Assembly: GCF_016899425.1 (NCBI RefSeq)
Contig: NZ_CP045996.1
Coordinates: 744,001 to 808,000, forward strand
Length of the DNA: 64,000 nucleotides
Direction: 5' to 3'
From: Burkholderia sp. MS389
Lineage (GTDB): Bacteria > Pseudomonadota > Gammaproteobacteria > Burkholderiales > Burkholderiaceae
Shown here piece after piece: positions 44,270-52,399 of the stretch. The stretch's first letter is position 1. Each line of letters begins with the position of its first letter. Below the pieces are notes generated by a model. It worked only from the letters and a program-made list of their open reading frames with translations. It did no database searches and was not told where the DNA came from. The position numbers and the translations under genes were made by a program.

Positions 44270-45196
44270 TCAGAAAGGCGCGTCGCCTTCGATCGTCGTG
44301 CGGTACAGCTTGCGGCGCAGGTGGTCGGGCGTGCCGGCGGCGAGATGCATCAGCGAACGGTTGTCCCAGAACACCAGATCGTGGTCGCGCCACGCGTGCC
44401 GATACAGGTGCTCGGCGCGCACGCTGTGCGCGAACAGTTCGTCGAGCAGCGCGCGGCTTTCGTCGTCGGGCAGCCCGACGATGCGCGTCGTGAAATGCTC
44501 GCTGACGAACAGCGCCTTGCGGCCGGTTTCCGGATGCGTGCGCACGACCGGATGCACGACCGCCGCGACCTGCGCGATCTGTTCGGGCGACAGGTTCGGC
44601 CGCCACGGGCTGCGCGCCTGCAATTCCGCGTAGCGCGCGAGATACGTATGCTCGGCGCGCCGCCCCTCGACCGCGCGGCGCAGATGGGCCGGCAGCGTGT
44701 CCCACGCGAGATGCATGTTCGCGAACAGCGTGTCGCCGCCTTCCGCCGGCAGTTCCTGCGCGTGCAGCAGCGAGCCGAGGCTCGGCTTTTCCTTGTACGA
44801 CAGGTCGGAATGCCAGAAATGGCCGGCGTCGCCGAGCCCGACCGGCTTGCCGTTCTCGACGATGTTCGACACGATCAGCACTTCCGGATGGCCGGCCAGC
44901 GCGAACTGGTGCAGCACGTGGATCTGCAGCGGGCCGAAGCGGCGGCTGAACGCGATGTGCTCGTCCGGCGTGATGCGCTGGTCGCGAAACACCAATACGT
45001 GGTGATCGAGGTGCGCGCGATGGATGCGCGCGAAATCGTCGGCGTCGAGCGGTTGCGACAGGTCGACGCCGATCACCTCGGCGCCGAGCGGCGCGTCGAA
45101 CGGCACGATGTCGAAATGCTGCGCCGCGCCGTCCGGCCGCAGGGCGGGATGCCCGGCGGAAAGCGTTGCGGCGTCGCGGAGGGTGGGAGTCGTCAC
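44270..45196 (-). CDS. TauD/TfdA-family Fe(II)/2-oxoglutarate dioxygenase
   Basis: This 308-residue enzyme has the iron-binding facial triad: the HxD of GHFWHSDLSY near residue 129 and the distal His of NRSLMHLAAG near residue 283. The oxoglutarate-binding Arg is in LRRKLYRTTIEGD. FDAPLGAEVIGVDLSQPL is the typical TauD N-terminal strand. A GTG start is used. These enzymes hydroxylate the carbon next to a sulfonate or sulfate ester and release sulfite or sulfate. It is the first gene of a minus-strand unit with an importer, fitting sulfate-starvation scavenging. Taurine versus alkylsulfate specificity is unresolved. Confidence 0.9.
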   Translation of the reverse strand: MTTPTLRDAATLSAGHPALRPDGAAQHFDIVPFDAPLGAEVIGVDLSQPLDADDFARIHRAHLDHHVLVFRDQRITPDEHIAFSRRFGPLQIHVLHQFALAGHPEVLIVSNIVENGKPVGLGDAGHFWHSDLSYKEKPSLGSLLHAQELPAEGGDTLFANMHLAWDTLPAHLRRAVEGRRAEHTYLARYAELQARSPWRPNLSPEQIAQVAAVVHPVVRTHPETGRKALFVSEHFTTRIVGLPDDESRALLDELFAHSVRAEHLYRHAWRDHDLVFWDNRSLMHLAAGTPDHLRRKLYRTTIEGDAPF

Positions 45197-45791
45197 GGCA
45201 CGGCCCTGATTCGGTCAAAACGCGAATCTACGAGGCCGTGCCGGCGTGCGTCAACGAAGCGATTCGGATACGTTTATCTGCTGCGGTGATAAAGATCGCT
45301 GCTCGCGCATACGTCGACGATCGGGCGTGGAATCGTCCGACTGGTGGCAATGGAGGTTCCGCCCGCATCCTGCCGCGGCACTCCGCGCCGCGCAGCCAAC
45401 TATGGCTGCCCCGCACCGCCCGACGCCCCATGCCGGGGCGCGCGGTCGATTCGCCGCCGGGTGTCGGGTTGCGCCGGTTCGGTACGTCGGCGGCCTCGCG
45501 TGCCGCGTCGGGCGACGCGCTGTCCTGTCGTTCACTGTCACGGGTCATGAATTTCTCCCCGTGCGGATGCTGAATACGTTGCGCCGCACCGCGCCGCGAT
45601 GGGTGGCACGGCGGCCCACAACGCTTCCAGCAAGCGACATGCCGTCGTCGGACTGCCCGGTCGCACCCCAAGCGAATGAATCCGCCAAAGAAATTACACG
45701 TGGCGCGTCATCCGGCGCAGCCTCCCCAACGCGCGTGGCAGCGTCGATGCGAAAACGCAACGCGGCACGCGCGATGCGACGTGCGCCCTGC
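45197..45791. other. Gap between the tauD-like gene and a zinc-ribbon gene
   Basis: Most of these 595 bases lack a supported gene. The part nearest the dioxygenase gene is AT-richer (around 45260-45300) and should hold its promoter. One minus-strand frame with a good ribosome site at 45548 is listed separately as uncertain. Confidence 0.45.
45228..45548 (-). CDS. Uncertain small protein
   Basis: GGGGAG lies six bases before an ATG that opens a frame of 106 codons. The first 60 codons show the third-position GC bias of real genes here and encode a hydrophilic Pro/Arg/Asp-rich sequence with NRRNPTPGGES. The bias then fades, and the last third looks like untranslated promoter DNA of the dioxygenase gene. 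A frameshift or a shorter true product is possible. I recognise no family. Confidence 0.3.
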   Translation of the reverse strand: MTRDSERQDSASPDAAREAADVPNRRNPTPGGESTARPGMGRRAVRGSHSWLRGAECRGRMRAEPPLPPVGRFHARSSTYARAAIFITAADKRIRIASLTHAGTAS

Positions 45792-45953
45792 CTACTTGTT
45801 GCCCGGCTCGCGCGTACGCTCGCCGTACGTGCCGTTACCGCAGTGCGGGCACTTCGGGATCGGGTGTTCCGCCTGCACGTGCGTCGACGGGTGGCATTTC
45901 TCGCATCGAAAGTCACCGGTTTTTTCCGCTTTCTCTCCTGCGTGCGCCGTCAT
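45792..45953 (-). CDS. Small zinc-ribbon protein, 53 residues
   Basis: This short frame was found by translating the minus strand. It begins MTAHAGEKAEKTGDFRCEKC and has two zinc-binding knuckles, Cys17-x2-Cys20 and Cys35-x2-Cys38 (KCPHCG), with several histidines between. It ends EPGNK. AAGGAG stands at ideal spacing before the ATG. The protein is charged and probably binds one zinc ion. It is the last gene of a minus-strand stress cluster (MgtC, CBS, DUF2934). Its role is unknown. Confidence 0.8.
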   Translation of the reverse strand: MTAHAGEKAEKTGDFRCEKCHPSTHVQAEHPIPKCPHCGNGTYGERTREPGNK

Positions 45954-45988
45954 CTTCGTTCTCCTTCCGGCTTGCGATTACCCGCGCT

Positions 45989-46258
45989 TCACCGCGTGCG
46001 TCGCCTTTCGTGCGCGACCTCGCCGGTCGGCACCGCATCGACGTCCTGCAGCGGCTCGCCCGGAATGCGGCGCTTCGCGGACTGATCGACCGGCCAGTCC
46101 ACCGCCTGCTCGCCGCTCCCGTCCGCGCTGCCGCCCTCGGCATCGAGTTGTTGCTCGGCCCGCTGCCAGTATTCGTCGGCCCGGCCGTCGGGCGCGCCGT
46201 CCGCCTGCCACAGCCGGTACGCACGCTCGCGGATCTGCGTTTCCCTGTCTTCGTTCAT
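45989..46258 (-). CDS. DUF2934 family protein
   Basis: This 89-residue protein opens with a helix that matches DUF2934: ETQIRERAYRLWQADGAPDG followed by ADEYWQRAEQQL. The remainder is a charged, disordered-looking tail with KRRIPGEPLQDVDAVP. AAGGAG precedes the ATG. DUF2934 proteins are common in rhizobia and Burkholderia stress regions, but no biochemical role is established. It lies between a CBS-domain gene and a zinc-ribbon gene, all on the minus strand and each preceded by an AAGGAG-type site. Confidence 0.82.
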   Translation of the reverse strand: MNEDRETQIRERAYRLWQADGAPDGRADEYWQRAEQQLDAEGGSADGSGEQAVDWPVDQSAKRRIPGEPLQDVDAVPTGEVAHERRRTR

Positions 46259-46284
46259 GTCGTTCTCCTTGTCTGCGATGGCGA

Positions 46285-46710
46285 TCACCGATCCGGGCGC
46301 GACGGCGCCGATACCGCGCCGAGCGTCGACGACATCGCGCCGTCCGCGGCGGTCGCCAGATCGCCCAGCGCGACGATGCCGACCAGCCGCTTCTGCCGGT
46401 CGACCACCGGCACGCGGCGAATCTGCGCGTCTTCCATCTTCTTTTGCACCGCCGAAATGTCGTCGTCCTCGTAACACCAGTTCGCGGGCCCGCTGACGAC
46501 GCCCTCGATCGACTCGTTCGGCGGCACGCCCATCGACACCGCGCGCACGACGATGTCCCGGTCCGTCAGCATGCCGATCAGCCGCGTGCCGTCGCAGACG
46601 GGCAGCGCACCGACGTTGAGGTCGCTCATCAGTTTGGCCGCCTCGCGCAGGCTCTGCGTCGGACCGACGGTCGCGGCGTCGCGTGTCATCACTTCCGATA
46701 CACGTGTCAT
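46285..46710 (-). CDS. CBS-domain protein
   Basis: This 141-residue protein consists of two CBS motifs, about residues 5-60 ([42 protein letters not shown]) and 75-130 ([41 protein letters not shown]). Paired CBS motifs bind adenosine nucleotides and act as energy or stress sensors. AAGGAG precedes the ATG. There is no attached enzymatic domain, so it probably acts through a partner. It is downstream of an MgtC-family gene. Confidence 0.9.
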   Translation of the reverse strand: MTRVSEVMTRDAATVGPTQSLREAAKLMSDLNVGALPVCDGTRLIGMLTDRDIVVRAVSMGVPPNESIEGVVSGPANWCYEDDDISAVQKKMEDAQIRRVPVVDRQKRLVGIVALGDLATAADGAMSSTLGAVSAPSRPDR

Positions 46711-46781
46711 GTTTCGCTCCTTGATAAACCGCCGACGGCGGCCTGCTGCACGAGCATCGCGCGTTCCGGCGGCCGCGCGCG

Positions 46782-47492
46782 TCAGTTCTCCGTCGAGCAA
46801 CGGACCGACGTCAGGCCGGCCGACTCGACGATCCGCATCAGTTGCTTCAGCATCACGTCGGCGCCGGTCGCTTCGCGCCACTGCACGAATAATTCCTCCT
46901 CTCGCACCGCGCGTGCGGCCGTTTCGCAAAAGCTTTTTGTCCGGCACGTGAATCCCGCGTCGCGCAGCTTCGCGGCCAGTTGTTCGCGCGCAGCCGAGCC
47001 CACCGGATACTCGACCGTGATGAGCGCGGTCCTGACGCGCCGCAAGCGCTGCTCGACGAACCGCAGCGGCCACACGACCAGCAGCGCGAGGACGAGCCCG
47101 ACCGCACCGAGCGACAACTGGCCGCCGCCGATGCACAGCCCGATGACCGTCACGAACCACAACGTCGCGGCCGTGGTGACGCCGGACACGAGGCCGTCGC
47201 GATGAAGAATCGCGCCGCCGCCGATGAAGCCCATCCCGGTCAGGATGCCGAGCGGCAGCCGCATCAGGTCGAGCACCGAGAACGCGCCCTCCGGTTTGCC
47301 CGCCTGCAGCAGCAGCGCATTGACCTGCAGCATCGACAGGCACGAGGCGAGGCAGACGAGGATCGTCGTGCGCAGGCCGGCCGTCTTGCCGGATTCGCTG
47401 CGATCGACGCCGATCAACCCACCCGCGACGAGCGCCAGCGCGATCCTGACCAGAACGTCGTGCCACTGCAGTACGACCGGCATCGGTTCCAT
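46782..47492 (-). CDS. MgtC/SapB-family membrane protein
   Basis: This 236-residue protein has four or five N-terminal hydrophobic helices and a C-terminal soluble ACT-like domain of about 85 residues. Signature MgtC segments are [39 protein letters not shown] and [25 protein letters not shown] lies four to five bases before ATG 47492; a second ATG at 47507 is possible. MgtC proteins support survival in low magnesium and in macrophages by inhibiting the F1Fo ATPase in studied pathogens. It is the first gene of the minus-strand stress cluster. Confidence 0.9.
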   Translation of the reverse strand: MEPMPVVLQWHDVLVRIALALVAGGLIGVDRSESGKTAGLRTTILVCLASCLSMLQVNALLLQAGKPEGAFSVLDLMRLPLGILTGMGFIGGGAILHRDGLVSGVTTAATLWFVTVIGLCIGGGQLSLGAVGLVLALLVVWPLRFVEQRLRRVRTALITVEYPVGSAAREQLAAKLRDAGFTCRTKSFCETAARAVREEELFVQWREATGADVMLKQLMRIVESAGLTSVRCSTEN

Positions 47493-47809
47493 GCGCCCTC
47501 CCATGCAAATCGTCGTGCGTCGGGGCGCGAACGCCGCCGACGACGCCAGCGCGGCGCAAGGATCGGGCCTGCTTTCCCGAGGGGGCGACGCGTGTAGTAC
47601 GTCGGAGGAAATTGTAGAAAGGCGCGTGCTGCGCACACCTTGCCACCGCGGCTACGGTGTCCGGACGTTCTTCGCGGCACGATCGCGCGTCGCCACTCCG
47701 CGCACGGGACGGCGGCAAGCCGGCGGCCCCTGCAGCCATCCGCCGCGCGCACGATCCGGCGTGGCCGGTCGGACGCGCATGCGAAGGCGCCCACGTCCCT
47801 TCTCTTCGC

Positions 47810-47980
47810 ATCCGATCGGATACGAATACTGTTCCTACGCCCCTTTTCTCGATATTTCGTTCCCGATTGGGAACGAAATGGCATCCAAGCCGTCGGGATC
47901 ATTCGTTCGTTCCCGTACGAATACGAACTGCTGCCCAACCCCGCGAGTTATGCAATACTGTTCCCGATCAGATACGAAGC
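47810..47980 (+). promoter_or_regulatory. Operator array of the hipBA locus
   Basis: Four related dyads precede hipB. ATCCGATCGGAT (47810-47821) is a perfect palindrome. At 47856-47877 two nine-base arms, TTCGTTCCC and GGGAACGAA, surround GATT. At 47906-47927 the same left arm TTCGTTCCC recurs, with right arm ATACGAA. At about 47960-47977, TTCCCGATC is followed by GATACGAA. The motif ATACTGTTCC occurs twice (about 47826 and 47954). The centres have four-base spacing, unlike the TATCC-N8-GGATA of E. coli HipB. Cooperative autorepression is the likely purpose. Confidence 0.65.
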
Positions 47981-47992
47981 ACGGAGAACGTC

Positions 47993-48277
47993 ATGTCGGA
48001 GTCCCAATCCGTCGACACGATCGGCGCGCTCGCCCACTTCATTCGCGCGGCGCGAATCCAGCAGGGATTCACGCGGGACGAACTCGCGAACGCGACCGGG
48101 CTGTCGCCGAAATTCATCAGCCAGGTGGAAGCCGGCAAACCGACCGCGCAAATCGGCAAGGTCATGCTGCTGCTGAGCGAGCTCGGCGTGCGGCTGTACG
48201 CGGAGTCGTCGATCGAGATCTCCGAAGCCACCGCGCTGAAGGCCGCGCAACGCCGCAGGAGCAGCTATGGCGGCTAG
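47993..48277 (+). CDS. hipB: HipB-like XRE-family antitoxin/repressor
   Basis: This 94-residue protein is a compact helix-turn-helix repressor. The DNA-binding unit runs from about residue 11 to 65: ALAHFIRAARIQQGFTRDEL, then ATGLSPKFISQVEAGKPTAQ, and KVMLLLSELGVRLYAES. GGAG precedes the ATG at good spacing. Its stop lies 11 bases inside the hipA frame, so the two are translated together. It should neutralise HipA and repress its own promoter through the repeated dyads upstream. Confidence 0.92.
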   Translation: MSESQSVDTIGALAHFIRAARIQQGFTRDELANATGLSPKFISQVEAGKPTAQIGKVMLLLSELGVRLYAESSIEISEATALKAAQRRRSSYGG

Positions 48278-49571
48278 AACGCTGATCGCGTCCGCGAACG
48301 GCGTGCGCATGGGCACGCTGACCGACGACAAGGGGATCTGGTCGTTCGCGTACGCCCCGCAGTGGCTCGCGTCGCCGGCCGCGTATCCGCTGTCGCCGGC
48401 GTTTGCGCTGCGCGCAGACGTGTTCACCGACACGTCGACCGATCGCCCGGTCCAGTGGTTCTTCGACAACCTGCTGCCCGAGGAAGGCATGCGCACGTCG
48501 CTCGCGCGCGAGGCGAAGGTCGATGCCGCCGACGCGTGGGGCCTGCTCGCGTACTTCGGCCGCGAATCGGCCGGCGCGCTGACGCTGCTGGCCGACGGCG
48601 AGCAGGAAACGCCCGGCGGCCTGCAGCCGCTGCCGCTCGACGAGCTCGAGCGCCGGATCCAGGCGATGCCCGAGCGCGCGCTGACGGCCACCGCGCCCAA
48701 GCGCATGTCGGCGGCCGGCGCGCAGCAGAAGCTGCTGCTGGTGCTGCGCGGCAACGCGCCCGACTACGCGCTGTTCGAGCCGGTCGGCAGCGAACCGTCG
48801 ATGCACCTGCTCAAACCCGACATGCGCGCGGCCGGCTATCCGCATTCGGCGATCAACGAGTTCTTCTGCATGCGGCTCGCGAAAAAGATGGGGCTCGACG
48901 TGCCCGACGTGCATTTCCTGCGCGCGCCGTCCGCGTGCTACGTGATCGACCGGTTCGACCGCGACGTCGCGTCGGAACCGGCCGGGCGCGTGCATACGAT
49001 CGACGCGATGCAACTGCTCAACTACGACCGCGGTTTCAAGTACCAGCGGGCGAATGCACAGGAACTGGCCCGCGCGATCGACCGCACCAGCACGCGCGCG
49101 CTCACGCGTCTGTCGGTGTTCCGCTGGACCGTGTTCAACGTGGTGGTCGGCAATGCCGACGCGCACCTGAAGAACCTGTCGTTCTTCGTCGACGCGCGCG
49201 GCTACCGGCTCGCGCCGTTCTACGACATCGTCAGCACGGTCGTGTATCACACGCCGACGCACCGGCCCGACCATCGCGGCGATCACTGGCCGCACTGCGA
49301 GCTGACGATGCCGCTCGGGAATGCGACGCGGTTCGCCGATATCGGCGTGGATGCACTCGTCGCGTTCGGCCAGGCGCTCGGGCTCAGGGAGAAAGCGGCC
49401 GCCAGCGAACTGCAGCGCTTTCTCGAAGCGCTCGATCGTCACGTCGAGCAGACGCTCGATGAAGTGCGAAAGATCGCGCATCCGGACGCCGGGGAAATGC
49501 GGTTGCTGAATTCGATCGTCGCGATGCCGATCGCGGAAATGGGGCGCGCGCTGCGAAAGACGCGCGGATAG
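48267..49571 (+). CDS. hipA: HipA-like serine/threonine kinase toxin
   Basis: This 434-residue protein has the HipA N-terminal subdomain (WFFDNLLPEEGMRTSLARE) and the kinase-like core. The nucleotide-binding strand is seen in HLLKPDM. The catalytic loop VGNADAHLKNLSFF lies near residues 294-307 and supplies the catalytic Asp and Asn. The metal-binding Asp is in LAPFYDIVS. The length matches E. coli HipA (440). HipA kinases phosphorylate glutamyl-tRNA synthetase and induce persistence. An inverted repeat follows the gene. All key residues seem present, so the toxin is likely active. Confidence 0.93.
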   Translation: MAARTLIASANGVRMGTLTDDKGIWSFAYAPQWLASPAAYPLSPAFALRADVFTDTSTDRPVQWFFDNLLPEEGMRTSLAREAKVDAADAWGLLAYFGRESAGALTLLADGEQETPGGLQPLPLDELERRIQAMPERALTATAPKRMSAAGAQQKLLLVLRGNAPDYALFEPVGSEPSMHLLKPDMRAAGYPHSAINEFFCMRLAKKMGLDVPDVHFLRAPSACYVIDRFDRDVASEPAGRVHTIDAMQLLNYDRGFKYQRANAQELARAIDRTSTRALTRLSVFRWTVFNVVVGNADAHLKNLSFFVDARGYRLAPFYDIVSTVVYHTPTHRPDHRGDHWPHCELTMPLGNATRFADIGVDALVAFGQALGLREKAAASELQRFLEALDRHVEQTLDEVRKIAHPDAGEMRLLNSIVAMPIAEMGRALRKTRG

Positions 49572-49579
49572 ACTGCCAC

Positions 49580-49612
49580 GCGCGAGTATCGAATCGCCGC
49601 CGATACCCGCGC
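49580..49612. terminator. Hairpin between hipA and a convergent SDR gene
   Basis: GCGCGAGTATCG (49580-49591) pairs with CGATACCCGCGC (49601-49612) with one G-T wobble, loop of nine bases. Position and symmetry suit a bidirectional terminator. Confidence 0.5.
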
Positions 49613-49640
49613 GGCGCCCGGGCCGGCGAATGCGTGGGCG

Positions 49641-50606
49641 TCAACGGCGCACGGCAAAGGCATCGACGCCCGTCGCCGCGGCGGACCACGCCCACAGCCG
49701 CGCCGCGTCCTCCGGATCGATCGCATGCGGCCGCACGCCCGATTCCTCGTTGCCGCGCGTCACCATCGCGACGTCGCAATCCTCGCAATAGACGCCGCCG
49801 AGATCGGCAATGCGCGGCGACGTCGCCGCCCATACCTGGGTTGCCGCGCCCCGCGCAGGCGTTTTGAAGGTCGGATCGATCGGCACGCCGTGCTCGTCGA
49901 CCCAGCCCTGCGCCATCATTTCCGCGCGCGTCAGATGACGCTGCAGCGGCGTCGCGATCTTGCCCGGATGCAGCGAATACGCGCGAACCCCGAACGGCGC
50001 ACCGAGCACGTCGAGCTGTACCGCGAACAACGCGTTGGCGGTTTTCGACTGCCCGTACGCGAGCCATTTGTCGTAACCGCGCGCGAAATCGATATCGTCC
50101 CAGCGGATCGGCGACAGCCGGTGCCCGAGCGACGACACCGCAACCACGCGCGCGCCGTCGCCGTGCGCGAGCGCCGGCCACAGCCGGTTGACGAGCGCGT
50201 AGTGACCGAGGTGATTGACGGCCATCTGCGCTTCCCGGCCGTCGCCCAAGCGAGTTTCCGGGCACGCCATGATGCCCGCGCTGTTGATGACGACATGCAC
50301 GTCGCGACGCGCGTCGACGAACCGCGCGGCGAATGCGGCCACGCTCGCGGGGTCCGCGAGATCGAGCGTCGCGATCTCCACGCCGGCGATGCCGCGCGTC
50401 GCTTCGCGCGCGGCCGCGGCGCTCCGTGCGCCGACGACAACGTGCGCACCGGCCTGCGCCAGTGCCCGCGTGGTTTCGAGGCCGAGACCCGAATGGCCGC
50501 CCGTGACGATGGCGGTCTTGCCGTGCAAGTCGAGGCCGGCCAGTACGTCGGTCGCCGTCGATCCCGCGTCGAATCCGGAATGAAGGGGATGCTGCCTGTT
50601 CGTCAT
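49641..50606 (-). CDS. SDR-family oxidoreductase (retinol dehydrogenase/WWOX-like)
   Basis: This 321-residue SDR has GKTAIVTGGHSGLGLETTRAL with the cofactor loop near residues 36-43, INSAGIM (NNAG variant), VVAVSSLGHRL and the active-site YGQSKTANALFAVQLD. The C-terminus is longer than in classical SDRs and contains GVYCEDCDVAMV, a motif common in this group of actinobacterial and Burkholderia SDRs. AGGAG lies before ATG 50606. It is divergent from an AraC regulator, which probably controls it. The substrate is unknown; lipophilic aldehydes or alcohols are typical of the group. Confidence 0.88.
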   Translation of the reverse strand: MTNRQHPLHSGFDAGSTATDVLAGLDLHGKTAIVTGGHSGLGLETTRALAQAGAHVVVGARSAAAAREATRGIAGVEIATLDLADPASVAAFAARFVDARRDVHVVINSAGIMACPETRLGDGREAQMAVNHLGHYALVNRLWPALAHGDGARVVAVSSLGHRLSPIRWDDIDFARGYDKWLAYGQSKTANALFAVQLDVLGAPFGVRAYSLHPGKIATPLQRHLTRAEMMAQGWVDEHGVPIDPTFKTPARGAATQVWAATSPRIADLGGVYCEDCDVAMVTRGNEESGVRPHAIDPEDAARLWAWSAAATGVDAFAVRR

Positions 50607-50745
50607 CGAAAGCTCCTGGAATGATGCTCGATGCGCGCGGCCGCCCGTCGGCCGCGTCACTGCACGAGATCATTCTCCGGCCGCGCATCCGGACTGTGAA
50701 TGCAATAGAATCCGGGTTTTCGTCGAGATCGTCCGGGGATTGCGC

Positions 50746-51666
50746 GTGGACCCGCTATCGGAAGTGCTGTCGCTGCTGGAAACGCGCGACTCGTTTTTCA
50801 CCGGCCTGCGGGCCGGCGGCCCGTGGGCGGTCGACCTTCCGCCGCCCGACGGGATCAAGTTCAACGCGGTGGTCGAAGGCAGTTGCTGGCTGACCGTGGA
50901 CGGTGCGGGGCCGCCTGTCCGGCTGCGCACGGGGGACTGCTTCCTGCTCGCCGCGCCGCGGGCATTTTCGCTGGCGAGTGATCCGTCGGTCGCGCCGGTG
51001 CCGGCCGCCGACGTGTACCGGCATCTCGAACGCGGTATCGCGCACTACGGCGAACCGGCCGACTGCTTTCTGATCGGCGGCCGCTTCGCGTACGAGGAAG
51101 GCATGCCGCTGCTGCTCGGCAGCCTGCCGCCCGTGGTTGTCGTCAGCGGCGATTCCGAACCGGCGGCGGTGCTGCGCTGGTCGCTGCAGCAGCTCGCACG
51201 GGAATTCGGCGCGGCGTCGCCGGGCGGGTCGCTGATGGTCCGGCATCTCGGCCACATGATGCTGGTGCAGATCCTGCGGCGCTATGTGGACGCCGGCGCG
51301 AACGGCGATGTCGGGTGGCTGGCCGGGTTCGCGGATGCGCGCGTCAGCGCGGCGCTGGCCGCGATTCACGCCGCGCCCGAGCGGCGCTGGACCGTCGACG
51401 CGCTGGCGGCCTGCTGCCACGTGTCGCGTTCGACGTTCGCGCTGCATTTCAAGCGGCGGCTCGGGTTCGGGCCGCTCGAATACGTGCTGCGCTGGCGGAT
51501 CCAGCTGGCGATGCGCGAACTGCGCAGATCGAACGCGTCGATCTCGGCGATTGCGCAGCGGCTCGGCTACGACTCGGATAGCGCGTTCGGCCATGCGTTC
51601 AAACGCATCGTGGGCTGCTCGCCGCGCGCCTATCGTCATGACGTGACGAAGGAACCGCGCAACTAG
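50746..51666 (+). CDS. AraC-family transcriptional regulator
   Basis: This 306-residue regulator has an N-terminal cupin domain of the AraC-binding-like type (VEGSCWLTVDGAGPPVRLRTGDCFLLAAPRAF) and a C-terminal double helix-turn-helix. The first recognition region is DALAACCHVSRSTFALHFKR, the second ISAIAQRLGYDSDSAFGHAFKR. GTG at 50746 has GGGG seven bases upstream; an in-frame TTG two codons earlier is an alternative. It is divergent from the SDR gene, a very common arrangement in which the AraC protein activates the oxidoreductase in response to a small molecule. Confidence 0.9.
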   Translation: MDPLSEVLSLLETRDSFFTGLRAGGPWAVDLPPPDGIKFNAVVEGSCWLTVDGAGPPVRLRTGDCFLLAAPRAFSLASDPSVAPVPAADVYRHLERGIAHYGEPADCFLIGGRFAYEEGMPLLLGSLPPVVVVSGDSEPAAVLRWSLQQLAREFGAASPGGSLMVRHLGHMMLVQILRRYVDAGANGDVGWLAGFADARVSAALAAIHAAPERRWTVDALAACCHVSRSTFALHFKRRLGFGPLEYVLRWRIQLAMRELRRSNASISAIAQRLGYDSDSAFGHAFKRIVGCSPRAYRHDVTKEPRN

Positions 51667-51740
51667 CGTCGTGACCGCCCTCGTCGGGCGCGTGGCGGCG
51701 CGAATTCGTCAACGTCATGCATTCGCATTACGACTATCAG

Positions 51741-51756
51741 GATAAGTATTCTTATC
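51741..51756. terminator. AT-rich inverted repeat between araC-type and osmC genes
   Basis: GATAAG and CTTATC flank TATT in the convergent gap. The stem is weak for a terminator; it could instead be a protein-binding site or residual structure. Confidence 0.3.
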
Positions 51757-51808
51757 ACAATACGTCTATTTCATTTCCAAACTTGGCCGTGCAGCAATGC
51801 GTCACGCA

Positions 51809-52339
51809 TCACGCGCCGGTATGCCGCAATTCCCCGTCGATGTGCTGCGGCAGCCTCAGCAGGTTGAAGATCGGGCACACCTCCTCGACCGCCTGATGCA
51901 ATGCACGGATCGCCTCCGGCGGCTCCGGCGACACGATGTCCAGCGTATAGCGGATGTTGTGCGGGAATACCGGCACCTGTTCGAACCCGGGCTGCTGCGC
52001 GAGCGGATGCTGGTCGCCGGTGACTTCGACTTCGACCGCGTCGATCTTCAAGCCCCGCTCCGCGGCCTGGATCAACGTGATGTGCGTGAGGCAACTGCCG
52101 AGCACGCCAAGCTGCAACTCCGGCGATGCAGGCCCCAGGTTGTAGCCCGCGAAATCGGGCGGGCTGTCGCTGATCACCTGGAAATCGCGAATCCGGATCT
52201 CGCGCACGCCGCTGCGGCCGAGCGCGCGCACGGTCGCCTTCAGCGGCGTCGCCTTGAAATCGGGATCGTTGCGAGCGGCCTGCTGCTTCGCGTGCCACGC
52301 ATCGCGCTTTTGCGCGAGATAGTCGTTCAGGGTCGTCAT
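51809..52339 (-). CDS. OsmC-family peroxiredoxin-like protein
   Basis: This 176-residue protein has the OsmC/Ohr fold. The two conserved cysteines are in LGSCLTHITLIQAAERG and VEEVCPIFNLLRLPQ, the positions of the peroxidatic and resolving cysteines. A long N-terminal helix region (about 45 residues) precedes the fold. Ohr/OsmC proteins reduce organic peroxides using lipoyl thiols. It lies downstream of a sugar-type ABC importer on the same strand. In such organosulfur units OsmC homologues may handle sulfur or peroxide by-products; this is inference. Confidence 0.87.
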   Translation of the reverse strand: MTTLNDYLAQKRDAWHAKQQAARNDPDFKATPLKATVRALGRSGVREIRIRDFQVISDSPPDFAGYNLGPASPELQLGVLGSCLTHITLIQAAERGLKIDAVEVEVTGDQHPLAQQPGFEQVPVFPHNIRYTLDIVSPEPPEAIRALHQAVEEVCPIFNLLRLPQHIDGELRHTGA

Positions 52340-52399
52340 GGTCAAGTCATGGGCAGGCGGCACGCACGCGACGGATCGGTTCACTGCGCGCCGAAGCGA

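Noticed and set aside
45676-47205. Open plus-strand frame of about 509 codons
   Set aside because: It crosses the zinc-ribbon, DUF2934, CBS and mgtC genes in antisense and is low-complexity Arg/Ala/Pro.
46285-47811. Long minus-strand frame fused to the CBS protein
   Set aside because: The part before 46710 is an alternative frame of mgtC; the CBS protein has its own ATG and AAGGAG site.
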